5,598 nt of DNA from Microcaldota archaeon. Lineage in GTDB: Archaea; Micrarchaeota; Micrarchaeia; Norongarragalinales; UBA8480. Positions 1-5,598 of the stretch are shown piece after piece. Both the position numbers and the translations under genes were made by a program. Below the pieces are notes generated by a model, which made no database searches, was not told the DNA's origin, and saw only the letters and a list, made by a program, of their open reading frames with translations. Numbering within the stretch: position 1 is the stretch's first letter; the number at the start of each line of letters is the position of its first letter. The stretch is taken from contig JAHFHN010000061.1 of NCBI GenBank assembly GCA_023246885.1, positions 1-5,598 on the forward strand, given 5' to 3'.

Positions 1-1323
1 TCTGATATCGCAACTAATGAAGAAGAACGTATTTCATCTTCAGATTGCACTCAGTTGGCAAATCGAGTAGATTATACTAGCACTGTTACTACTATAGATA
101 ATAAAATGGAATTTGACGGGGTATACGATGGGGAAGTTGTGTTTAAATACAGTCAAATAAGTGCAACCGGTACTCCGTTAAAGATTGATCAAAAGTACTT
201 TGTCGGCTGCTATATGGAGACTGCAAGTTGTCCGTACATATTTTCTTTTGATGGGTCAGATTACAAGTTTGAACACGAGGGGTTCCCCCAATCTGGATTA
301 AAAAATGAAGAAGATTATTCTTATTCCCCACTCAACTTTTTAAAACCACAAAACGGAACACTGAAACTCCGTTCACTTGAAACTAAACAAGAAGTGTCAT
401 TTACAAACGTTGTCAAAGTATTTGCAGTTGACTACAAAAACGCAAATGCAATAATGCCTGATTTAAACGGCGCGCCGCATACGATAAAACAAAAAATATA
501 CGCGTACCATGCAATTGACCAAGACGGCGTTGACGTGACTAACTACATGAATAATTCAGATGGAATCTACTGGAAAGACAATTCCAGAAAACCAACGAAC
601 TTTGTCGAACTTCACTTCGCTGCACCAAATAATTTCACAACTGTTAAGCTAAACGTTCAATTACATAAAAGTGATTCGCTGAATGCTAAACTCAACAACA
701 TTCGTTCATTAATTGGAAACAATTACCAGTATATTGTCAACGATTTCCTAGATGCAGTTCCACACGAATTGTTTACATTTGTTTATGACAATTGGGTAAA
801 ACGTAAAATGACACTTACTGCAAAAGTAAAAGAAGGAAACGAATGGCGTGATGTGGGAATAATTCGAGTAGCTGAAGATACGAGCAGGCTAGTGTACTTC
901 ACTGTTCCGGAGTCAGGTAGCTTAGTTGTGCGTCTAGAAACCGCTGGCGGTGCATATGAAGTTGACGAAGTTTATGCGGACTTTTCGCCAGACGAAGAAA
1001 TGCAAGTAACCCAATTAGATTTACAAACTGCAATTGACGGAAATGGTTTAAATGTTGCTAAACAAATTACCCGCGATGATGGATTACGTTATGAACAGTA
1101 CAAAGGTGACCACGTTGAAATGGAATTCGAAGATGCACGCGAAAAAATTGGCGACAGTGGCGCAACTTACAAGCGGGGTTACATCCTTGCAATAAAAGGC
1201 TATAGTGTTCCATTTGCGCGTAATAATCAAACGCTTGAAGGTTTTGTGACAAAAGCAGTGCCAATAATTGGCAAGAGTATTTTTGACCCGAATTTCAAAG
1301 CAAATACGAAAATAGTAAAATAG
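1..1323 (+). CDS. Uncharacterised extracytoplasmic beta-rich protein, C-terminal 440 residues (5' partial)
   Basis: Frame 1 is open from base 1 to TAG 1321-1323, so the true start lies upstream. A TTG at 55 could serve as a start but cuts into an open frame and lacks a convincing ribosome-binding site. Window residues 70-162 hold a signature: Cys70, then Cys77-Pro-Tyr followed by Asp84-Gly85, Tyr88 and Glu91-His92-Glu93, then Met152-Pro-Asp and Gly157-Ala-Pro-His-Thr-Ile. Residues 265-330 look like a beta-sandwich, with a Trp265 region and an Arg311-Leu strand leading to Tyr319-Glu-Val-Asp-Glu. Residues 359-400 contain Arg-Tyr364, Gly-Asp370 and Arg-Gly-Tyr before a short basic tail. From memory this order matches a widespread family of unknown function; I cannot run the search. 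There is no membrane helix in this part and no catalytic motif that I recognise. Only three cysteines are visible (16, 70, 77); 70 and 77 could pair, which fits a location outside the cytoplasm. The last codons lie in a tandem repeat, and TAG is followed directly by in-frame TAA. The next gene starts 20 bases on. Confidence 0.85.
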   Translation, partial: SDIATNEEERISSSDCTQLANRVDYTSTVTTIDNKMEFDGVYDGEVVFKYSQISATGTPLKIDQKYFVGCYMETASCPYIFSFDGSDYKFEHEGFPQSGLKNEEDYSYSPLNFLKPQNGTLKLRSLETKQEVSFTNVVKVFAVDYKNANAIMPDLNGAPHTIKQKIYAYHAIDQDGVDVTNYMNNSDGIYWKDNSRKPTNFVELHFAAPNNFTTVKLNVQLHKSDSLNAKLNNIRSLIGNNYQYIVNDFLDAVPHELFTFVYDNWVKRKMTLTAKVKEGNEWRDVGIIRVAEDTSRLVYFTVPESGSLVVRLETAGGAYEVDEVYADFSPDEEMQVTQLDLQTAIDGNGLNVAKQITRDDGLRYEQYKGDHVEMEFEDAREKIGDSGATYKRGYILAIKGYSVPFARNNQTLEGFVTKAVPIIGKSIFDPNFKANTKIVK

Positions 1324-1324
1324 T
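1309..1324 (+). repeat. Tandem 8-bp direct repeat spanning the stop codon of the first gene
   Basis: AAAATAGT occurs twice back to back at 1309-1316 and 1317-1324. The second copy contains the TAG stop. The first copy is read in frame as Lys-Ile-Val, with its last base falling in the Val codon. Gain or loss of one 8-bp unit would shift the frame and change the last residues of the protein. It may be only a simple A-rich coincidence. Confidence 0.6.
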
Positions 1325-1343
1325 AAAAAATGTGAAGTAGAAA
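1324..1343 (+). promoter_or_regulatory. Short intergenic gap with a weak GTGA ribosome-binding element
   Basis: GTGA at 1332-1335 sits eight bases before ATG 1344 and matches part of the archaeal/bacterial anti-Shine-Dalgarno complement (GGTGA core). It is weak. An in-frame TAG at 1338-1340 stops the GTG at 1332 and forbids any start upstream of 1341, so ATG 1344 (or ATG 1350, two codons later) is the start. I see no TATA-like box in the gap or the last ~40 bases of the upstream gene, which favours read-through transcription. Confidence 0.5.
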
Positions 1344-1535
1344 ATGAAAATGCTTGGTGAACTTTGGCAAAATTTGAACCACGGTTACTGGGACCTATGC
1401 GAAAAAATAGAAAAAACAACTAGCATACCTATTTTTTCTAAGTTTGTAACTCCAATTGAACTAAAAGGGGTACCGAGCATATTAGTGCTATTTGCAATTT
1501 TCGGCATGGCATTAATTGGAATTGGTTTACTTGCT
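1344..1535 (+). other. N-terminal cytoplasmic tail and membrane anchor of the giant protein
   Basis: Residues 1-45 are polar and aromatic-rich (Trp8, Tyr15, Trp16). They end in the pattern Ile-Pro-Ile (28-30), Phe-Val-Thr-Pro-Ile-Glu (34-39), Gly-Val-Pro-Ser (42-45). Residues 46-64 are uninterrupted hydrophobic, with small Gly/Ala residues. No lipobox and no clear signal-peptidase site follows, and the 45-residue lead is long for a signal peptide, so a signal-anchor is the better reading. I recall similar leaders of the form IPV...FVDPIE...G-P-S before a membrane helix on large proteins of DPANN archaea; that is memory, not a search. Confidence 0.75.
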
Positions 1536-4500
1536 TCAACTTCTACAATATCTTTAAACTCGAGCACAAGCGTTTTTTCAATTAAACTTGTAAACGAAGA
1601 AGGCCAACCGCTTAATGGAATAAGCGTTACATTAACTGCTATAGATGCTGTTGACGCTGCGCTTTCACAGACTTCAATAACTGTAAACGGAATCGCTGAG
1701 TTCAATTTGCCAGCTGACAAAAAGTACAGTTTACGTGTAGATTCATCAACTGATTTTGAGCCATCAGTCGCTTTTGTATTTTTACAAAACGGCCGGCAAC
1801 AAACTGTTAAGATGCTAAGCGCAAAGCGTCCGATTAGCGTCGCTTTCGTTTTTGTACAAAATTCAGTTGGCGCGCCGGTTACAACAAGCCAAGTTGAATA
1901 TAGTGATGGCGAAGCATTGAAAACAACGCGCGTAAATTCAAGCGGCTACGCCGCACTTATTGTTAAGCCAAATGTTTCTATAAGCGTAAATGTTTCAGCT
2001 GCAAAATATGGGAGTGCGAGCATTTCCTTTTTACCAGTTGCTAACCGCGTCAAAACTATCACATTGCTAGAGATAATCAAAGGCAAACCAGCTAATCTTA
2101 ATGCGCTTGCACAACAACGCCAACACATTTTTTCGCCAACTGACCCAGAAGTAGTTAATAGTAAAAATTCTTCAATTCGTATAAACGTAAATACGTTAAC
2201 TGAACGCGGGCTTGTGCCAGTTCCAAACGCGCTAGTCGTAATCTACAATTCTTTTTCAAAAACAACTTTAGGCCAACTTAAAACCAATCCTGCAGGCGCA
2301 GCTGTGCTTTCCACTCCATCGTTTAATCCTGTTAAACTATACGCTGCAGTAGAAGCCGAGGGCTTTGTTACGACCATTACGCCAGAATACGCGCTTAACG
2401 ATTCACTTGAATTTAATGTAACCTTACAAGTTCCAACAAGCGAAAATTCTTTTGATTTTTTTGTGAAACTACTTGACGATTCAGGCAGCGCACAAGTTAA
2501 CAGCGATGTTTACATATTGTCAAGTCAAAATGCGATAATCACTAAAAAAACAATTAATAACCAAGGGAACTTCAGTAATTTGCCAGTCGGTAGCTTCTAT
2601 ATAGCAGCAACTGACAATAAACACTTGCGATTTGTTAGCTCGCTGCTTCCTTCAAATACTTCTAACTTTACCCTAAACCTCAAAACCGCTTTAGCAAATA
2701 ATTCTGCAACAATTGGATTATCGACCGTTGATTTTCAAGATAAACCCGTTCCATATGCTTCGCTTTCACTATTTTTAGCAAACGTTTTTTCACCTGTTTC
2801 AATTACAAGTGATTATAACGGCAATGCATCTTTCAGCAATGTTCCAATTGGAACACCGGTTTCGATTCGATCAGAGAAAAACACGTTTCTTGGCCAATTA
2901 GCTTTTACGCCTTACAATAGTTCAACAAACAAAATTATACTCAAGCCGCCAAGTGGAACAGTTGCTTTTAGTGTCGTTCATTACGCTACTAACAATCCAT
3001 TAGCTTCTGCTAAACTACAATTGTTTTACAAAGCAAGCCCAACTGAATTAGTCGAATTGCCTTCAACAGATTGCACGTTTACAGTAAGTTCACCAACGTG
3101 CACTTTGTCTCTTGTATCTGGAATTAATTATGTTGCTCGCGCATCTCTTGACAATTATTATTCTACAAGCACTGAATTCCAAGCAGAGCCACTGCAACAC
3201 GCTTCAGTTCAACTTAAATTATTTCCCACTTCATTCCAAGAGCAACTTTCATTTAGTGGAATCTATGAACCAGATACTGGAAGGAAACTTGAAACCAGTG
3301 AGTCACTAGCTATTGGAAAACAATACGCTGCTAAGTTTATGCTCCGTACGAATAAAGGGACAACTGCAAACCAATATGGGCTATACGCGAGGATTGGCAA
3401 TGTAGGTGAATCAATCACTTCTGACAATGCACCAGCCGGACTCCTTTTCTCATCTCCGGACAACGCATTACCTGGCTCAATTTTCTACTCGCCTATTGTC
3501 AACGCTTCACAATCCGCTTCAACTGGCCAATGTGGTTCAAACATCGAACAAAATGGTTTTGGCATATACAAATGGATTTACGGCGGCGGGTCAATTGCCT
3601 CTACTCAAAGCGACTTTGTCGAAACAACAATCCCAATAATCGCGCTTTCTCCAGGCGCAACTAGCCTCCAGTATTTCTCGCTAACCAGTTTTCCAGCGGA
3701 TAACAGTAATAGTGCCGACAACGCAAAAACAATTCGTTTTCCTTATGATTTAACTCTCAAAGAAAGCTTTTCTTCAAGTGACAAAAAATGGTGCGATGGC
3801 AGAACCGAATCAATTCCATTAAAAGTAGAACAAAAAGAACAAGTAAAGTGCAATGCATATGCGTGCATCAAAGCATCACTCCAGCAAGGAGAAATAATTT
3901 CATTTTCTTCACTAGCGGCAAGGCCAACTCAAGAAACCGGCACAAATCTAGAAATAAATTATAACGTGCTAAACTTCCAACAAACCCCTTCAGTGTTGTC
4001 GTTTAACCCGCCTGCAGATGTGCTTCAACTTGACCCAGGTCACACAACTGAAATTGGTGCGGTAAACACAGGAGAAAACAAATTTGAAACCACTTCAGAT
4101 AAATTTAAACTCGGCGGAACAATTTCATCGGCTGTACAAAACAAAAAAGCATCTGAAAAACTTAAACTCGTTTACGGAAATAAAATAAGCCTAGAGTTAC
4201 CAATTGAAGTAACTGCTCCTCCAGAAGCACTTGTACAACTCGCCGGCTTACCAAATTTCTATACAATTAGTTTTGAAACAAATACAAATTCATTTTCACT
4301 AAAAGAACAAAGCACATCAAATAGCCAACAAAATAGAAATTCAATTGAAATGTACACTGACCCAATCTTTCCAGCAGACGCGGTCCTTTTACGCCTTAAT
4401 TATTCTTCTTCACAATGCGGGGGCGGAGAAAATGATTTCCTCTTACAATTAATCCAAGACTCAACTTGTTTTGAAATCACGGATGCACCTGACGACTTTG

Positions 4501-5598
4501 CAACTGGTGATTCGAAACGTGGCTTAAAGTTACTAAAATACGATGCATCTGGAAGCGGCTGTTCAGCATACAGCGTTGACTTAAACACAGTGAATGAAGC
4601 AAATGCCAAGCTCAATGTCAAACTCACTTGTGGCACATCAATAAACGAGTTTCCCATTCATGTTTCGCTACATCCCGATGTCGCCAGCCAAATGGAAACA
4701 GACGTTTATAGGGGTTTACAAACACAACGCATCTTCAGCGAACCCGACGATGACTTAAGCGGCGAAAATCCATTGTCTGAAACCCTTCATTCGTTATGGG
4801 CAATGCTTGTAAATCGACAACATACGCGTGATTCATCTGTTTTCATTGGTGGAAACATGGGTTACTTGAATGACAATTCAGGCGCAAGCATAGTTTTACA
4901 ACAACCACGTTCAACAAGCGCCAAAAGCACTCTCTTAAACGGTAAAGACTTCGGCGAGGAACTAAATTCACCTTCACCGCCATATGCCCGCGACTTGTTC
5001 ACTGAAGAATTATTCGATAAACAAATTAAACCTGAAATAACCAACGCCCAAAGCCAGGTGCGCATAATTGCCGCAAATACTGTTTTTCGACGTGCACCGC
5101 TTGGTTGCGATTTAGATCCAAATTGTAAGTTCAAAACATTTCCATTTTCAGCTTTTCAACCAAATAAAGACTTTTCCTACCAACTAGGCGCAGCGTATCT
5201 AGGGTTAAACCAAGAACACAAAGCCAATTTAGAGTCAGTTGAATTCGCTACTAAAGACTCAAATGGCAAAAGCCAGCAAGGCATATATTCAATTTCAGTA
5301 AATTATGAAAAAACTCCTCAAGGCTATCAATGGAAATCAAAAGCAACGCCATTGTCAATAAGTCCAATTGATTATTACGACGAACAATGCGCTGCACCTG
5401 AACAACCATTGCAAGGCAATGCATTAACCTGGCGCCAATCTTGTCTTGCTACTTGCGGTGACGGAACCTACTATGGCTTAACAGAAGGCGACACCGGAAT
5501 GCTTTGCGATGGAAACACGTTTACCATAAATACCTTCCACGAAAAAGTTAACGAAGGCGTTGAAGGTACAAAAATATTGAAACTAATAGCTGAACTCG
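1344..5598 (+). CDS. Giant membrane-anchored surface protein with tandem Ig-like repeats, N-terminal 1418 residues (3' partial)
   Basis: I translated frame 3 by hand from ATG 1344 to the window end and found no stop or frameshift, so the protein exceeds 1418 residues. A caller that requires a stop codon would miss it and report antisense shadows instead. Order of parts: cytoplasmic tail 1-45; membrane helix about 46-64; Ig-like repeats at 77-160, 161-244, 278-364, 368-451, 452-537 and 538-630; a mixed region 631-885; a probable further beta-sandwich 886-958; a four-cysteine domain 1001-1109; and an unassigned part 1110-1418. No second membrane helix and no catalytic motif are visible. The composition is rich in Ser, Thr, Asn and Gln, as in cell-surface proteins. 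The single N-terminal anchor suggests that the bulk lies outside the cell (type II-like, inferred). A stalk, S-layer-associated or adhesin-like role is possible but not shown. The gene follows the upstream one by 20 bases and is probably co-transcribed with it. Confidence 0.93.
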   Translation, partial: MKMLGELWQNLNHGYWDLCEKIEKTTSIPIFSKFVTPIELKGVPSILVLFAIFGMALIGIGLLASTSTISLNSSTSVFSIKLVNEEGQPLNGISVTLTAIDAVDAALSQTSITVNGIAEFNLPADKKYSLRVDSSTDFEPSVAFVFLQNGRQQTVKMLSAKRPISVAFVFVQNSVGAPVTTSQVEYSDGEALKTTRVNSSGYAALIVKPNVSISVNVSAAKYGSASISFLPVANRVKTITLLEIIKGKPANLNALAQQRQHIFSPTDPEVVNSKNSSIRINVNTLTERGLVPVPNALVVIYNSFSKTTLGQLKTNPAGAAVLSTPSFNPVKLYAAVEAEGFVTTITPEYALNDSLEFNVTLQVPTSENSFDFFVKLLDDSGSAQVNSDVYILSSQNAIITKKTINNQGNFSNLPVGSFYIAATDNKHLRFVSSLLPSNTSNFTLNLKTALANNSATIGLSTVDFQDKPVPYASLSLFLANVFSPVSITSDYNGNASFSNVPIGTPVSIRSEKNTFLGQLAFTPYNSSTNKIILKPPSGTVAFSVVHYATNNPLASAKLQLFYKASPTELVELPSTDCTFTVSSPTCTLSLVSGINYVARASLDNYYSTSTEFQAEPLQHASVQLKLFPTSFQEQLSFSGIYEPDTGRKLETSESLAIGKQYAAKFMLRTNKGTTANQYGLYARIGNVGESITSDNAPAGLLFSSPDNALPGSIFYSPIVNASQSASTGQCGSNIEQNGFGIYKWIYGGGSIASTQSDFVETTIPIIALSPGATSLQYFSLTSFPADNSNSADNAKTIRFPYDLTLKESFSSSDKKWCDGRTESIPLKVEQKEQVKCNAYACIKASLQQGEIISFSSLAARPTQETGTNLEINYNVLNFQQTPSVLSFNPPADVLQLDPGHTTEIGAVNTGENKFETTSDKFKLGGTISSAVQNKKASEKLKLVYGNKISLELPIEVTAPPEALVQLAGLPNFYTISFETNTNSFSLKEQSTSNSQQNRNSIEMYTDPIFPADAVLLRLNYSSSQCGGGENDFLLQLIQDSTCFEITDAPDDFATGDSKRGLKLLKYDASGSGCSAYSVDLNTVNEANAKLNVKLTCGTSINEFPIHVSLHPDVASQMETDVYRGLQTQRIFSEPDDDLSGENPLSETLHSLWAMLVNRQHTRDSSVFIGGNMGYLNDNSGASIVLQQPRSTSAKSTLLNGKDFGEELNSPSPPYARDLFTEELFDKQIKPEITNAQSQVRIIAANTVFRRAPLGCDLDPNCKFKTFPFSAFQPNKDFSYQLGAAYLGLNQEHKANLESVEFATKDSNGKSQQGIYSISVNYEKTPQGYQWKSKATPLSISPIDYYDEQCAAPEQPLQGNALTWRQSCLATCGDGTYYGLTEGDTGMLCDGNTFTINTFHEKVNEGVEGTKILKLIAEL
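1401..1438. repeat. Perfect 10-bp inverted repeat just inside the giant gene
   Basis: GAAAAAATAG at 1401-1410 is the exact reverse complement of CTATTTTTTC at 1429-1438, with an 18-base loop. It lies within codons 20-32 of the giant gene. The stem is AT-rich and so weak. The 3' arm includes six Ts, similar to oligo-T tracts that can end archaeal transcription, but T runs of six or seven occur elsewhere in this gene (for example near 1572 and 2456). A regulatory role is unproven. Confidence 0.35.
1572..3233 (+). repeat. Six tandem Ig-like (carboxypeptidase-regulatory-like) protein repeats encoded in the giant gene
   Basis: Each unit of 84-93 residues starts with alternating hydrophobic residues and a strand-turn such as Gly-x-Pro-Val/Leu. 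It then has a polar-Gly turn followed by a hydrophobic strand and often Leu/Val-Pro-x-Gly, and ends in a hydrophobic strand. The turn glycines are at 116, 201, 318, 408 and 493, spaced 85, 117, 90 and 85; the long gap is explained by a linker at 245-277. Units: nt 1572-1823, 1824-2075, 2175-2435, 2445-2696, 2697-2954 and 2955-3233. The sixth lacks the Asn-Gly turn and has Cys577/Cys586 around that place. The pattern resembles carboxypeptidase regulatory-like or bacterial Ig-like domains; the exact Pfam family cannot be set by eye. DNA identity between units is low, so the duplications are old. Confidence 0.75.
2076..2174 (+). other. Polar linker splitting the Ig-like array into two plus four
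   Basis: Residues 245-277 have no strand-like alternation. They are rich in Gln, Asn, Lys and Pro, include Gln-Gln-Arg-Gln and an acidic Pro-Thr-Asp-Pro-Glu, and end in an Asn-Ser-Ser sequon at 275. The segment interrupts the otherwise regular 84-90-residue period and is probably a hinge or exposed loop. Confidence 0.55.
3234..3998 (+). other. Mixed beta-rich region after the repeats (residues 631-885)
   Basis: The region begins with a strand-rich stretch (Phe-Ser-Gly-Ile-Tyr near 637, a Gly-Lys-x-Tyr element and a Tyr-Gly-Leu-Tyr-Ala-Arg-Ile-Gly element) that could be one more beta-sandwich, larger than the repeats. It carries Cys730, Cys817, Cys836 and Cys841; the last two are separated by four residues. 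One sequon is at 720. I recognise no known family, and domain borders are approximate. Confidence 0.45.
3999..4217 (+). other. Probable Ig-like domain of archaeal surface type (residues 886-958)
   Basis: A Phe-Asn-Pro-Pro opening is followed by Leu-x-Leu-Asp-Pro-Gly and a Val-Asn-Thr-Gly-Glu-Asn turn, then alternating strands ending in Leu-Glu-Leu-Pro-Ile-Glu-Val-Thr-Ala-Pro-Pro. This 'effector-of-turn plus closing Val-x-Ala-Pro' pattern is typical of Ig-like beta-sandwich domains in secreted archaeal and bacterial proteins. It contains no cysteine. The assignment is by pattern only. Confidence 0.45.
4344..4670 (+). other. Four-cysteine beta-rich domain (residues 1001-1109)
   Basis: A strand with Pro-Ile-Phe-Pro-Ala-Asp-Ala-Val leads into Leu-Arg-Leu-Asn-Tyr (sequon at 1019). 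Four cysteines follow at 1025, 1042, 1073 (in Gly-Ser-Gly-Cys) and 1096, and the domain ends with a strand Phe-Pro-Ile-His-Val-Ser-Leu. An even, isolated set of four suggests two disulphides in a compact extracellular domain. The residues 959-1000 before it form a Ser/Asn/Gln-rich connector. No family is recognised. Confidence 0.45.
4671..5598 (+). other. Unassigned distal region of the giant protein (residues 1110-1418, continues)
   Basis: Visible landmarks are an acidic patch at 1133-1137 (Glu-Pro-Asp-Asp-Asp), a hydrophobic-aromatic stretch near Leu-Trp-Ala-Met-Leu, a Cys1255-x5-Cys1261 pair, and a cluster Cys1349, Cys1367, Cys1371 and Cys1388 in a Gly/Asp/Thr-rich setting. It has no sequons and no membrane helix. 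The frame is open at 5598, so this may be part of a larger globular domain. I do not recognise it. Confidence 0.5.

Noticed and set aside
1344..1535. Possible cleaved signal peptide or lipoprotein leader on the giant protein
   Set aside because: The hydrophobic stretch starts only at residue 46 and no lipobox cysteine follows it. The residues after it do not show a convincing cleavage site, so a signal-anchor fits better.
1084..1720. Two overlapping antisense open frames of 111 codons (1084-1419 and 1385-1720, - strand)
   Set aside because: They lie opposite well-supported coding sequence, show no recognisable protein features and have no ribosome-binding site that I can see. They are shadows of the + strand genes.
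469..1876. The GC-only 8-mer GGCGCGCC occurs at 469-476 and 1869-1876 in AT-rich DNA
   Set aside because: Both copies encode Gly-Ala-Pro with the same codons in different genes. Shared codon preference explains them, and there is no extended similarity around the sites.
2840..2855. Perfect 16-bp palindrome centred on CCAATTGG
   Set aside because: It encodes Val-Pro-Ile-Gly-Thr at the repeat turn, where sequence is protein-constrained. One such palindrome in 5.6 kb is only mildly unexpected, and nothing around it suggests an operator.
3112..3639. Short + strand open frames at 3112-3309 and 3406-3639
   Set aside because: Both are out of frame inside the continuous giant gene, whose frame 3 translation makes sense as beta-rich protein throughout.
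4400..5134. Antisense open frames of 85 and 90 codons at 4400-4657 and 4862-5134
   Set aside because: They are opposite the giant gene, with compositions typical of reversed Ser/Thr/Asn-rich coding sequence and no independent support.

Overview
The window is almost entirely two long coding regions on the + strand, and both run off an edge. I read frame 1 from base 1 to a stop at 1321-1323, and frame 3 from ATG 1344 to the last base without meeting a stop. The only non-coding DNA is a 20-base gap between them. I see no RNA genes, CRISPR array, insertion sequence or origin.

Layout: (1) 1-1323 is the last 440 codons of a secreted or envelope-facing beta-rich protein. It carries a sequence signature that I recall from uncharacterised extracytoplasmic proteins in many bacteria and some archaea. 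(2) 1324-1343 is the gap, with a weak GTGA ribosome-binding element. (3) 1344-5598 is the first 1418 codons of a giant surface protein. It has a 45-residue cytoplasmic tail and one membrane helix, then six diverged Ig-like repeats arranged 2+4 around a polar linker. About 790 further residues follow; they are richer in cysteine and continue past the window.

Organism: the DNA is AT-rich, the genes are tightly packed and the ribosome-binding site is short. The giant protein starts with a cytoplasmic tail and membrane anchor followed by tandem Ig-like domains rich in N-glycosylation sequons. Together these suggest an archaeon, possibly a small-genome (DPANN-type) lineage. This is inference; nothing in the window is a taxonomic marker.

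How the genes may work together: same strand, a 20-base gap and no visible TATA box between them point to co-transcription. Both products look extracytoplasmic and beta-rich. One reading is that the anchored protein forms a stalk or fibre carrying larger distal domains, and the upstream protein acts with it at the cell surface. No enzymatic motif is visible in either, so function is unassigned.
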